A stretch of 64,000 bases of DNA from Antitrichia curtipendula. Its lineage: Eukaryota; Streptophyta; Bryopsida; Hypnales; Leucodontaceae. Below are positions 22,301-34,200 of the stretch, one piece after another. The translations under genes were made by a program, and so were the position numbers. The notes under the pieces are model-generated. The model searched no databases and had not been told where the DNA came from. It worked only from the letters and a program-made list of their open reading frames with translations. Every line of letters starts with the position of its first letter. The stretch's first letter is position 1. The stretch covers positions 28,910,696 through 28,974,695 of the forward strand of contig OX579638.1 of assembly GCA_951230915.1 (NCBI GenBank), given 5' to 3'.

Positions 22301-23288
22301 ATTATCACAATCTTAGCAACTATTTAGCATCATGACTTGGGGAGGGGCATGTAAGCATGTCATAACATTGCTAACCAAGCCGAGGTGGGTCCCTTTTGCA
22401 TCCGTAAAAAAAAAGAGCCCCTAACGTTGGAAGTTTCTAAAGTGATACACAAATTGACATTGAAGGAAGGGATGGACCCTTGGATGGGCCTTGGAATGGG
22501 CCAATTTTGACAACGAAACAAGTGAGCACCAATCACATTCTTCTTTTTATAACTAAATGCCCCCTAAGTATCTAGGGGAGGAATAATACCTTCTTTGGAG
22601 AGATATATAGTCCAACACTTAACAATGTTATAGTGGTTTAGCATGTGTCTACATGCTTTACTAATTTAGTCTTAACAACCTTTGGAAAATCACAACAAAT
22701 GTATTTATGGTGAAAAAGTCTTTATTTTACTTGTGAATAGCTTATTACAAACTTTTCAATCTACGAAAAATAAGTATGTTGACAAATAGCTTCTCTAAGG
22801 TACCTAGATAGCAAATTTTCTTGGTAAGTTTATTATAGATCAGTGTAATGTAGTAGGAACCATGTGGCAAAACCATAGTTCCACGTAGTAGTAACCACAT
22901 AGCAACTTGTGAGTGTTTGCAAGTTTGCATCTTCTAAATGCAAAACATTGCATTCAATAATAACAATTAAAATATTTATTGTTGTTTTTTGATAAATTAT
23001 CTGCCTCCCTCTCATTTGTAATTGCAGATTGCAACTTCAGATGCAAATATATTGCCGTACCCATACCATATCTATATTTTATAATTTATATAACGTATTT
23101 GTATTTGTACTATGTATATGTATCCATATCTGTATTCATATCCTAAAGCAACAACCAAGATTGCCTCTTGCGACGACGATCAACAGTGATCAAAAGGGGG
23201 GGGGGGTTGGTTTCCCAAGAGATCAATGGCTCTAGATTATCACCAAAACTATGTGTGTTAGTTGAATTGATTGCATCTTTGGGGTACA
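19321..23288. other. Long AT-rich stretch with no gene seen
   Basis: About 4 kb of very AT-rich DNA with poly-A/T runs. The only structure I can support is a relic of the TTAA-element family at about 20,395-20,615 (CACTCAAAACTGCCATTTC, then GGTCCTTTAGGAGTTAA on the right). No RNA genes were recognised. Confidence 0.55.
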
Positions 23289-23593
23289 TAAGGTAGTATG
23301 CTCTTAAAGCGACCACTTAAGAGCAGATCGCCTTTTCAGGGAAGTTAAACTTATTGAAACAATTTTCAGTAAATTTATATAGGAAGAAAAATGGAATTGG
23401 CATCTAACCCAAGTCGTTTCATATTTTTCAGATCTTTGTAGCATTAGTTATGAATTTTTGAAGTTCAAACACAGTGGTTTCTAAAAGCGACCACCTTCTG
23501 AAATGTACACAGTTCGAACATTGAAGAAAGCAAAATGTACCTCTGTGTCATGATCGCTTTTAGAACATGGGCGCTTTTAGAGCATACTACCTT
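23288..23593. mobile_element. MITE with TAAGGTAGTATGCTC ends
   Basis: The left end reads TAAGGTAGTATGCTCTTAAA (23,289 on). The right end, reverse-complemented, reads TAAGGTAGTATGCTCTAAAA and finishes at about 23,593, so the terminal repeat has about one mismatch in 20. Length is about 305 bp with no coding capacity. The interior (CATCTAACCCAAG, TCATATTTTT, AGTTATGAATTT) is shared in reverse orientation with the element at 26,117. Confidence 0.85.
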
Positions 23594-23984
23594 AGTCATA
23601 ACATTCAGTAGCAGAAGCAAAGTCTGCCTTCCCTCTGACAGAATGGTGCCGAATATTCGGCATCATTTCATTCGCTGGATGATATGGTGCCGAATATTTG
23701 GCACCATCAGTAGCTACCAAACACGCGTCGAAATTTGTCGGACAAACTCTGTTCAGAAGCAAGCAAGAGGGGGTTGGTGAACAAACTAAAGAACACTCAA
23801 GGCTAACCCAAGCTGGGTTACTAAAAAATAATGCGCTCAACCTTGTTAGTAAATAAATTGCACTTAACGAGATTAGCAACAGAATAAATATTTTGAATAA
23901 AATTTTCAAGATAAAAGCGTTCAACTTTGAACTCTTAGTTACAATTTCCTCACAACATTTTGAAAGCCACTCATGATTCATGAC

Positions 23985-24545
23985 TTTATAATGAGAAGAC
24001 AACTCTTTATATACATATGGGGTGTTAGGAGGTAAAACAAACAATGTGGGACATATAAATTAAAATGAGTAGGAGTTCAATCACTCATAGCTAAGCCAAA
24101 TTAAAACAAAAATTGTATTTAAAATAGAATTTCAGACCTCATTTAGTCATAGTAGAATAACTTTTTTCAAAAAAATTTGAACTATAAAAAGTTAAAACAT
24201 CAAGTTAAATTGCATATCCAAAAATCTGTTTGATATTTCAAGCCTCCAATTAAAAGTTATAGATAAATTTCAAAGAGGAGTTGGAAGGGACGTTTTCTTT
24301 TACATTTTCAAACATCCTCTTTGAATTCTGTCCATAACTTTTGATTGGAGGCTTGAAATATCAAACGGATTTTTGGAGATAAAATTTAAATTGATTTAAC
24401 AACTTTTACTTGTCCAAAATATTTTGAGAAAAGTTATTCTATTATGACTAAATGAGGTCTAAAATTCTACATCAAACATGATTTTTACATTTTGACAATG
24501 AGTGGTCAAGCTCTCATTTTCAAATTATCCCATATCCTTTGAGGA
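23985..24545. mobile_element. Foldback MITE, GGGGTGTTAGGAGGT family
   Basis: The two halves are inverted copies around about 24,300: AAGCCTCCAATTAAAAGTTAT on the left pairs with ATAACTTTTGATTGGAGGC on the right, continuing outward through the AATGAGGT / ACCTCATT words. The left end has GGGGTGTTAGGAGGTAAAAC (24,019 on); the right end is degraded. Related copies occur at 29,640 and 59,258 and as a half copy at 18,985. Confidence 0.8.
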
Positions 24546-24758
24546 ATCATGATTGACAATTGAGTTTAATATAAAAATGACAGCTCCAACCTTCCTTATT
24601 GCAAATGTCCTTATTGGTCCATCAAAATTGTTTTTGTTGGCTACTTAGGGTTAAATGACATTGGGATAGGGTTTTCAAGATTCTCGGCAAATCATCTTAA
24701 GAATTTTGATGGCCCAATTTGAATTGTTTGGCTGGTTCAAGGTTTTGCAAAAAGAATA

Positions 24759-25160
24759 GTGTACATATATCTACTGCCACGATCTTGGTGCTTGGTACTG
24801 AAACTTACTTTAATTCTCATGCTTACTTTAATTCTCAGGTTGATGTTTTTCGTGGATGAGGCCTCCAAAGAGGGAAAGGCAGGCTCTCTGAAGGCTACTG
24901 AACTACACGGTGTAGTTGATATTGAACAAATGACTGGAGGCAAAATAAATAAATAAATAAAATGATTTAACACCGAACAAAGTGTCGACACACTCTCCTT
25001 ACATACTGTAAGCTTATCATGCTTGTGGCTTTGACCTGTGCAGTCATTCTCAGGTTATCATTGGATGAACCTGCTGCAACTACAGTCCTTGTTATTGGAT
25101 ATGCCGCACTGAGTTTTTTCTCCCCACGCAGCAAGAGAGACGTTTTCCTTGTACGGTGTA
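24759..25160 (+). pseudogene. Possible gene fragment with exon-like pieces, unidentified
   Basis: Two coding-looking pieces each follow a TTCTCAG acceptor. One (24,838-24,956) reads VDEASKEGKAGSLKATELHG before ending in TAA. The other (25,054-25,160) lies in a frame that opens at 25,019 and reads RLSLDEPAATTVLVIGYAAL with a hydrophobic segment. The second runs straight into a MITE at 25,161. A direct repeat of TTACTTTAATTCTCA (two copies) lies just before the first. No family recognised; a broken or captured gene is the likeliest explanation. Confidence 0.3.
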
Positions 25161-25486
25161 CAGTACCCTTGCATAATGATACGTACATTCACTTTTGCCA
25201 TTCAAAAGAACTTTGCATACTATAAAATTTTATTGGTATTTTTTTTTTTTTGCATAAATAATATTAAATTCTTGCGCAATTCCAATGAAGCATACCAAAT
25301 AAAAGAAAAAATTCACCAAAAATGGAATTTTGCTTTTTTGAAACCCAAATTTGGTATGCTTCATTGGAATTGTGCAAGAATTTAATATTATTTATGCAAA
25401 AAGAAAAATACCAATGAAATTTTATAGTATGCAAAGTTCTTTTGAATGGCAAAAGTGGATGTACGTATCATTATGCAAGGGTACTG
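25161..25486. mobile_element. Near-perfect foldback MITE of Tc1/mariner type (TA target site)
   Basis: The element begins CAGTACCCTTGCATAATGAT and ends with its reverse complement (ATCATTATGCAAGGGTACTG). It is flanked by TA on both sides (25,159-25,160 and 25,487-25,488). The two arms are about 145 bp each, with a few substitutions and poly-T length changes, around a loop of about 30 bp near 25,320, so almost the whole 326 bp can fold on itself. No coding capacity. Target site and CAGT ends fit Tc1/mariner-mobilised MITEs. Confidence 0.9.
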
Positions 25487-26116
25487 TACAGTACAACACG
25501 TTAACTTACTTGCAGGCAACACACCAATTTCATAAATTCTGAGATTGGAGGATTGTATTTTCTTATTGGCACACTATGCGAACAAATCACAAAAAGAAAT
25601 TGGACAAAAGTTTTCCCAATAGGTGGAGGCTTCATGAGGATTGGCACAGAGACGGGCAGAATCTACAAGCATAAGTTATTGCATCACACTTTGTCACCAA
25701 CATGAATGATGCTTTTGTGTGTCCACGTCACTAGCTTTATCATTGGACCAGGCCACCAAAGAGTATCTGTGAGTCCTGTCGGTTGCAGTACATGATATGT
25801 CTGGCTCCTATCAACTTACAGTACAACTTACAGTACAACTTTTCTGGCGATTGAGGGAAAGAAGCCAAGTGTGCCACACGGCCACACATGAAAAGAATCC
25901 CAGGGCCGGTTCTTTAGACTTCAGGAGAGTGAGGCAAGGTAATCTAGCCAATTTAACCTTTTAGAAAGAAAGGCCCTTACAAGGGTCCCTCTAGTATCCT
26001 TTGGTTAGTCAAACAATCTTTTTCATATTAAATAATGAGTGATTTTCATCTAGTTTTGTGTTTGCAACTTTATTGGCTCTCCATGGAAGGGGCAGAGGCT
26101 TTACATAGATAGAAGC
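25487..26116. other. Mixed-composition intergenic DNA, no gene seen
   Basis: The part at 25,560-25,900 is less AT-rich than its surroundings, and ACAGTACAACTT occurs twice in tandem near 25,820-25,845. I can name no gene or element here. Confidence 0.45.
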
Positions 26117-26432
26117 TAAGGTAGGAGGTCCTAAAATGGAGCGGGTTCTAAAACCAATCAGGCTCTAGAGGTACATTTTGCACTTTCCAATGTACAAGAG
26201 GTGTGCATTTGAGGAGGTGGTCGGTTTTAGAGCCCACAAAAATGCACTTTTCTGCAACTTCAGAAATTCATAACTAATTCTACAAAGCTTCAAAAAATAT
26301 GAAACAACTTGGGTTAGATGCCAATTTCTCTTGCCTTTCAAGGAAAATTTACTGAAAAATATTTAAGAAGTTCTACCTCCCCAAAAGTCAGCTTCAGCTC
26401 TTAGATGAGCGGTTTATGGACCTCCTACCTTA
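26117..26432. mobile_element. MITE with TAAGGTAGGAGGTCC ends
   Basis: Left end TAAGGTAGGAGGTCC (26,117 on); right end GGACCTCCTACCTTA (26,418-26,432), an exact 15-bp terminal inverted repeat. Its interior is the reverse complement of the 23,288 element around the GGTTAGATGCCAATT region. Non-coding, about 316 bp. Confidence 0.85.
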
Positions 26433-26870
26433 CCTTGAGGAAGTTTGAGTAGCTACGTTACTCAAAAAGTGAACCAATATTATAAGGATATAGCCTCTTG
26501 AAGTGGAGCCACTTGTTAATTCTATTTCCATACCATTGAGTTAAATTTGGTCGTACTAGTTTTTGTTTTTGTTTTACCTAAAAAATAGAAGATCAATATA
26601 ATGTATTTTAGTACCTTGAGAGAAATTTTCTCTTTATTAGGTCTTAATTTTGATATTTAAAATAATTTATTTTGATCTTGAGCTAGAGTAACAAAATGAA
26701 GCTTCTAAAGCATAATTTCTACTTTGTTTCAAAACTTTCAAAATTCCTAAAGAGCCGTAGTAATTGAGAACGTAACATAAGTTTAGACCCCATTTAAAAC
26801 ATAGTAAATCAATTTGTTTCAAAATTTGTTCAACCTAGAAAGTATGAAAATTAAACTTAACCCCTAAAGT

Positions 26871-27787
26871 CCCATTGTCCCCATGGAGGACAAAATGGAT
26901 TTCGGGCAGGCTCCTACGGTCTCAATATTTTTTGTGGTTTTCTGAATTTTTTTTGTGAAGATAGAGAATCACATTTGCTTTCCGAAAATGTAATTTTTAT
27001 TCAATTGGTGCCCGGGAGCAAAAGTTATGGCACAAAAACCCCAAATTTTAGTTTGGCGGGCAGAAAAAAATCCTCAAAAAAACTTTGAATTAAAAATTTA
27101 AAAAATTTGTTTCATGTAGATTTTATTTTTATTTACATGGGAAGCTTTTATTCATTCCATTTGGATTTGTTATGCAAAAGTTATGGTCAATCTTATTTTT
27201 TGGGCAATTAGAGCATCTTTTTGAAAAAATAACTTGTAGGCTTCATTTCTGAACTCAATTTTAACAATTTCAAAAAAAAAAAGTTTCACAAGGTCAATAT
27301 TTCTTGCTAGAACAATCTCACCGTTGAGATTAGTATATGTCAATTCTATCTTAGAGCTATTAATGATTTAATTTTTCCTTCAATCTTGAACCTACTTCTA
27401 CTAAACTATTTTGTAATAAGTGAAAACTAAGTGATTCTTTTTTTAAAAAAAATTCTAGATCCTCAACTCAATTCTTCATCATATAAAATTAGAAATTCAA
27501 AATCATTAGAGCAAAAATTTTAAGTTAAAAAGGTTCAAAGCCAAAAAATGTAGTTGAGCAAGGTACAAAAAAATTAGATTCCTTCATTTTAAATGCAAAT
27601 ATCTTGCAATCTACACGGTCAAAATTTCTGAAATTTTTTACTCACATTCTTACACTAGTCTAGTACAATATCCTATGGTTAAATATGAAAAAAAAAAAAA
27701 AACGTTAAATTTTTTTTTTGCTCTTTACTCTTGAAATGGCAGTTTTGAGTGGTTCTTGATGGAAAAATGGCCTTGGGACTTTAGGGG
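26871..27787. mobile_element. TTAA-flanked MITE (piggyBac-like), 917 bp
   Basis: A perfect 14-bp terminal inverted repeat, CCCCTAAAGTCCCA (26,871-26,884) and TGGGACTTTAGGGG (27,774-27,787), is directly flanked by TTAA on both sides (26,867-26,870 and 27,788-27,791). TTAA duplication with C-rich ends is the hallmark of piggyBac-type elements. No transposase frame is present, so it is non-autonomous. Related ends and interior words occur near 17,699, 20,600, 43,075 and 57,659. Confidence 0.8.
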
Positions 27788-27791
27788 TTAA

Positions 27792-28574
27792 CCTTCATTT
27801 CCAAAAATATGTTTGTGATGTGAAGGTGCTACTAGAAAGTTTTAGAGAAGGATAGGGAGATACATTTTTATATTGTCTTTAAAATCCAATACTGTCTTTG
27901 AATCTCCTTTTAGCTTTCTTTTTAGCTTTATTAGAATATTTAAAAAAGAATGAAAAAGGATAAGCATCCCTACATGGAAATTTCCAATTACATATTCCTA
28001 TATACATTTTATCACCCTTTCCATGGAACAATATGTCATTTGAGATAAATCCTAGTAGAAAGTTCCACTATTATGTACAAATCTCAAAATGAATAGAAAT
28101 AAAAAGACAATCAAATCCATAAAGTTTCATAGATTTGAACATCTTGTTTATCATCATTAAGAAAATACTCATTCTCTTGTATTTTTACAAATTTTCAAAC
28201 ATAGATCTCAACAATTTAACATTCTATCAATTGATGCATGTATGGTTAAGGCCTCGTAGGTTGAATAACAAAGGCTTTCACTAGTCCAAAGTAACAAGTG
28301 AACGTGTCAGAGTTTCTTTTGTAGATTAAGAAAGGGATTCATAATCCCACAGATGTTGTGTACTCTTCAACAAAAGTTTTTCAATTAGAAATTAAATCTA
28401 AATCTGATATGCAATATTTTAATTAAATTCCCACTCCAACAATATTTTTGTATTAACAATTAGCAAGCTAACATGAATTAGAAGATTCAACATGTAAAAT
28501 ATAATTTATTAGTCATGTTCTTATTTAGGCCTTGGACCAGTTATCTATTTGAAGTAGATTTCAACTGTTGTAAT
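27792..28574. other. AT-rich intergenic DNA, no gene seen
   Basis: No coding region, RNA gene or paired terminal repeat was recognised. Confidence 0.55.
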
Positions 28575-29298
28575 TTAGTGACAAACCATGTGACTTTGTG
28601 GACTACGGTGACTCTTCAAAGTAGTTGGTACCATATAAGTCATTCTTATAAATTGATAAATTGGAATTATAAAATGAAATTTGAAAATGTTGTTGTACAA
28701 AGGAGATTCTACTCTCATGTATAATTTTACTTAGAATAGACTATATTTAGATCTATTATTATTTGAATGAAATTTCCATGTAAAAATAATTATTTTGTGA
28801 AAATTTAAAATGTCTTAATTTTTTATGGGGAGAATGTACATCTTGACTAGAATCATGTATTACAAGTTTCATGAATTTTGAATTTTTATTGATTAAAAAT
28901 TAACCTCAAGAGTTTTATTTTTTATTTTTGCAATTTATTGCGTGAAAAATAAAAAAGTCAAAATCTTGAAGTCAAATTTCAATCAATAAAAAATCCAAAA
29001 TTTATGAAACTTGTAATATGTGATTCTAATCAAGATGTACATTCTTCCTATTAAAAAACAAGACATTATGAATTTTCATAATAAAACTATTTTTACATAG
29101 AAATTTCATTTAAATAATACTAGGTCAAAATATAATCCATTTTAAGTAAAATTGTGTACAAGGGTAGAATATTTTTTGTACAACAATATGTCCAAATTTC
29201 ACTACATGATTTTAATTTCTCAATTTATGAGAGCGGTTTATATGGTGGCCAACTACTTTTGGGAGTCATAGTTCATTTGTCATGAATTGTTACTAGTA
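28575..29298. mobile_element. Long degenerate foldback element, about 720 bp
   Basis: Two arms of about 330 bp are inverted copies around about 28,940. Paired landmarks include AGTAGTTGG (28,620) with CCAACTACT (29,249), GTTGTTGTACAAA with TTTGTACAACAA, and GAATGTACATCTTGA (28,833) with TCAAGATGTACATTC (29,030). Identity is about 80 percent by eye. No coding capacity, and the target duplication is not clear. Confidence 0.75.
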
Positions 29299-29639
29299 AT
29301 CGTGCGATTATCGTCGAGCACTGCTTTCATGTTATATTTGTTCATTTGAAAATATTGTTACAATACGATATTGTCATTCATAATTATAGTGCGGATTAGG
29401 CATGTCATTCATATTTGAATTGAAAGTGTTAAAGTTGCACAATAATTATGCAAGATAAAATATGTATGACTTCAGTGGTTTAGTAATGGTAACTGACTTC
29501 ATGTAGCATTATTGCTTATTTAAGACATATAAAATAAGTACAATAATCATACAACATCATGCTCATGCATAGTTATTGCATTAACATTGTATTTTTTTTT
29601 ATTTTTTCACAATTTTAGTACAAAGTCAATTGAAAAGCA

Positions 29640-30075
29640 GGAATTGTGTTCACAATAGAAATTCAAACCTCATTTATGTATAGTAGAATAACTTTTTGCA
29701 AAAAACCTTGAACTATAGAAAGTTATTAAATCAAGTTAATTTTCATTTACAAAAATTCATTTGAGATTTCGATCTCTCAATTAAAAGTTATGAACAAATT
29801 TCAAAGAGAATGTTTGAAAATGTCAAAAAAACTCCCTTCTAATCCCACTCTAAAATTTGTTTATAACTTTTGATTGTTGGAGGCTTGAGATCTTAAATAG
29901 ATTTTTGGAGATGAAACTTAACTTGATTTACTAACTTTACTTAGTCCAAATTTTTTTGCAAAAAACTATTCTAATATGCCTAAATGAGGTATGAAATTCT
30001 AGTTTTAACACAATTCTTTTGTTTTGACAATGAGCGGTCTAGCTCTCATCTTCAAGTTATCCCATATCTTTTGAG
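29640..30075. mobile_element. Foldback MITE, GGGGTGTTAGGAGGT family, second copy
   Basis: It shares order and words with the 23,985 copy: CCTCATTTATGTATAGTAGAA on the left, a central pair CTCAATTAAAAGTTATGAAC / ATAACTTTTGATTG, then AATGAGGTATGAAATTCTAG and ACAATGAGCGGTC. The outermost ends are missing. Confidence 0.7.
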
Positions 30076-31249
30076 TATTCATTGAATGGATTTTAGTATA
30101 AATAGTACCTCTCTACCTTCCAATCTCACAAAGTATCAATAAAGTGATTCCTTCACTATGCCATCACGTTCCCTAGTGGCCTATGAAGGATTCAATTCAG
30201 GCTAGAATTTGATGTCTATTAGAATGTAAACTAATTAAGTGATGACAAATACAATGTAATAAATTTAATTAAGTAATAAATTATTGTTAATTAAAATGGT
30301 AATCAACAACTGAACATTAACAATATTTTTTGGAACAGAAGTGTTATTGCAGTGCAAATAAAAATGACATTATTGTCATGGATCTTATTTATACTTCAAT
30401 GTATATCAAATGTACAACAAAGATAATAAATTTTTGTGTATAATTTGTGTCTTTTGTGCAATTGCACACTTTTGATTAACATATAGAAGTCACATAGTTA
30501 ATACTGATCACAAAATAGTGCCAATTCTTTGCACTGATTGTGTGCATTGTAACAATGCAATAAGTTATAAATTAATGTACGCATCCATAAAATAATAGTA
30601 ACCACATGATACTCATTGACAATCTGATGATTTGTAAACTTTGTGATGTGTAAATCATCATCAATTGATTCAATGAAATTGTTACAAATTTTATTTATCA
30701 AATGTAGCATTTGTAATTGCTTTTCTTGAAACAATATGTCCATTAATTCTTTGTAATCAGTTTTTTTTGAAAATTTTAAAAACTCTCTTTAGTAAATACT
30801 TCATGCTTTAGCACTTCACAAATTTTACTTTCAAATTTTTGCAAACCATGAAAGTTCCTCAACATATTCATATCTTTCAGCCTTGATTGATACATGCTAT
30901 TAAAGCCATGGAAGGTTGGAAGAAGGGAAAGCCTCCTTCAAATTAAAAAAATAACATGAAAAATCAAAAGAAGATGGGAGGTATAAGAAAGTGCCAAGTT
31001 CCATCCTCTAAAGTATAAAAAAGTGGTGTCTATTCCGCAATAAAAATAATTCAATTTTAATTATAGTTTTTTTTGTTTTTAATGATAGAATGGAAATGCT
31101 TCCATACTGCCATTCTTGCATGTAAAGTGGAGATCTAAGTAGAGCTAAGAATCCTATGAACACTAATTTTTTGATTTGCATACCTTTTGCTACATCTATC
31201 TATCCAAATGTGCTAAATGAGGAAGCATCTCATGAGATCCCAAGATTGA
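30076..31249. other. AT-rich intergenic DNA, no gene seen
   Basis: Nothing supportable as a gene; short minus-strand frames (such as 30,498-30,743) look like chance. Confidence 0.5.
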
Positions 31250-34200
31250 TTTTCATAGAAAAATTTGCCTAGTTTTCCTCAAATAGAAGTATTGAAGTGA
31301 CCTAGAAGATCTTGTTGAAGAGAATCAATGGTAAGAGCTTTGGTGGACGTCACCAAAATGTTGAACTTGGACCATAAATCCCAAATGTTGGAACAATCTC
31401 AAAGAAGGTGAGTCGTAGTTTCCATTTCATAAAGGCACATGGAGCATCCTACTTGAGCATTATGTATCCGCCACGACAACCACTTTCCCATCACAATTCC
31501 CATGTTTAGAGTTTGCAAATAAACATCGCTTGTTTTTTAGATCTACTATTGTGCCATAGAAACTGAAAAATCCTCCAAATTTTTTGATCTATAAATCCCT
31601 AGTTTAAAAGTTCTTGAACTTCTATTGATCTCTCTTCTTTGGTCTTCAATCCCTATTCATAATCTCTTCTAGTTGTATATCCAAAAAAAGGGCCTTTTTA
31701 AATTTATCAAATTTTCTCCAACACCACTCTCTTGGATCCTATTGTAATTTAGGTTGAAAACTATTTTCCTTTGAATTGCCCAAACCAAACTTAATCAATC
31801 AAGGCCTTCCTTCAAATTACAATCTTGGAAAGAATATGATATAGCATTCTACAAAATAATTCTAGCTTTTTGAAGGTCTGAAGCTAGTAAGCAAAAGTTC
31901 CCTTTTTTCCATAAGAATATTCCCTTTGTTTGATCTAATTTGAATCTAGCTACTTTGATCTTACCAGAATTTAAAATAACATGAAGAAAAAAAATAAGGA
32001 CTTCCAGGTGCATGAAGTCACACTGCTTGTTCCATGTCTGGAAAAGCCTCGGAATCCCATGATATAAGTGACAAAATTTTTAGGTGCTTCATCTTTCCCT
32101 TCTTAGTAACTATACTTCTTCTCGATAATCTTTTTTGAATATCTTCAATGCTAAGCCAATCACCTCTTTTATCATTCCAAACATCCTTAACTTTAATAAC
32201 TTCCGCACATGTCCAAAAATATAAATGTAAGTTAGATCCATCCAAAACTGAATTCCTTCATCCTTGTAGATTGACTTTCTAACTCTTATTTTTGTCTTTT
32301 TGTTGTGTATTTTACTGTTTAATTGTTGGTTTTTAAGTTCCAATTTGGTAGTTTTGTAGTTGTTATTACCAAGTTGGAAGTATAGTTTTGGGTTCCAATT
32401 TTGAGTTTGAGGATTTGGATTCCAAGTTGGAACTTTGTAGTGACTTGTAGTGATTGCTTAGTGAGTAGTTTGTAAACCAAGTCAAAATGTCTTGGTTTGG
32501 CAACATGTTCCAAAATGGGCAGTTAACTGCGAGTTGCTGTAGTAACTGATTTTGTTCCAAATTGGTAACCACCAAATTGGAATTTTCCTATTAGGCTATT
32601 TTTTCCGTCTTTGGAGGCACCACTATTTTTGAGAAGTTTTGTTTGCAGTGTGCCCAACTCGTAGGCTGCTTTTGATGTGGAGTTTGATTGTGTTTCCAAG
32701 TTGGTGCTTGGAGTTGTGTTAGAGTATTAGTCCTACAGTATCACGAGGTTGATTCAGGAAGTGAAGTGGAATTAGTGGTTGAATTTCCAAGTTGGGATGT
32801 TGTGAAAGTGGAACCGAGTTCATTGTTGCACAAAGGTGCACCGAATTGGGATGTTATGAGATTTTAGAAAGTAAGGAAATCAGTAGAGAAGTTTATGTGA
32901 GAAGATGAGTTTAGAAATCAAGTAGGAGATGGTGAAAGAAGTCTTAGAATCTGAGCAGGGCTTATTGTGGAGTCCAAATAGGAAAATGAATTGGAAGTGT
33001 GTTTAGAAATGAAGTGAGTGTAAAGCCAAATTGGAAGAAGAAGTAAATGTGAACTAGAATTTAGAAGTCGAAGAGCTTGAGTGGTATGAGTGAAGATGAA
33101 TCGGATTCCTAATTGGAGTGTATTAGTGGAACAAGTTTAAATGTGTAACGGTGAATTTATTTGCCAATTCGGTTAACATGATATAATTACAAACCGAGTT
33201 GGTTGTTGACTTGTTGTTTGTGATTGCATCTAAAAGAAATATATGTGTTTAATTTGAGTGAGTTATATTTCAAGCTACATGGTTGAGTTGTTGAATAGAG
33301 ATGCAATGCATTATGCCCTTGAGTCTAATTGGGAATTTTCATGCATGGTCGCAATTACTTCAATCAAGTATTTAATGGAATTTCAATTTGGTTTTATGCA
33401 TGAATGGAGTATGTTAGGTCAATGTGAGTTATTTGAAATTGCATGAGTGTATGGAGTCTTTAAAGGAAAATACCAATTTGGTAATTAAGAAGTGTCAATT
33501 TTGTAGTAAGCAAAGCTTTGTAAAGCTAGGTTGTAAAGTTAAAAGGAAGATTCCCAAGTTGATGGTTGAAGTTCATGATTGTCATAAAGAAAGCCAAGTT
33601 GAGAAGTAACTAGTAACTGGCTGGCGGGAAGAAAGAAATCCAATTTGGGTTGCTGCAATGCCTGCAGAGCATAGAAGCCAATTTGATGGAGAAGGTTGAA
33701 GCTAACTAGCAAAAAATCAAGATCAACCAATTTTGGATAATACTTTATCCTTGTGGCCATTAAGAGTGGAGAAAAAAATTAAGTAATTAGATTTGCCTTG
33801 TCAAGAAAACTACATTGTATTTGTGATAAAGGAACACTTTCTTATCTAATTATTTGTTGTAATGGCCTAGTAGAATTAATTTAAAATGATTCCTATTAAA
33901 TAGTCTTCCCAAAGCAAACTTTACTACATATTTAGGTTTTATTAATTTAGCTCCTAAGTTATTCTACAACTGCTTAGAAATTAGAATGAATGGATTTCCG
34001 AATAGTGGTTGTCTTAAAATGCTCTCTGGTGATTTTTGGCTTTTTTTGGATCAGATTTTCCTTAACCAAGAAAAATGCTTTGAAGCAAGTTAACACCAAG
34101 GGCGAGTGATTCTCCTTTTTAATACCTTCAATATTAAAACAACTAATTTGATGATTTATTCCATTTTGCGTCCCCCAATGGTCTATCCAAGATGATCTTG

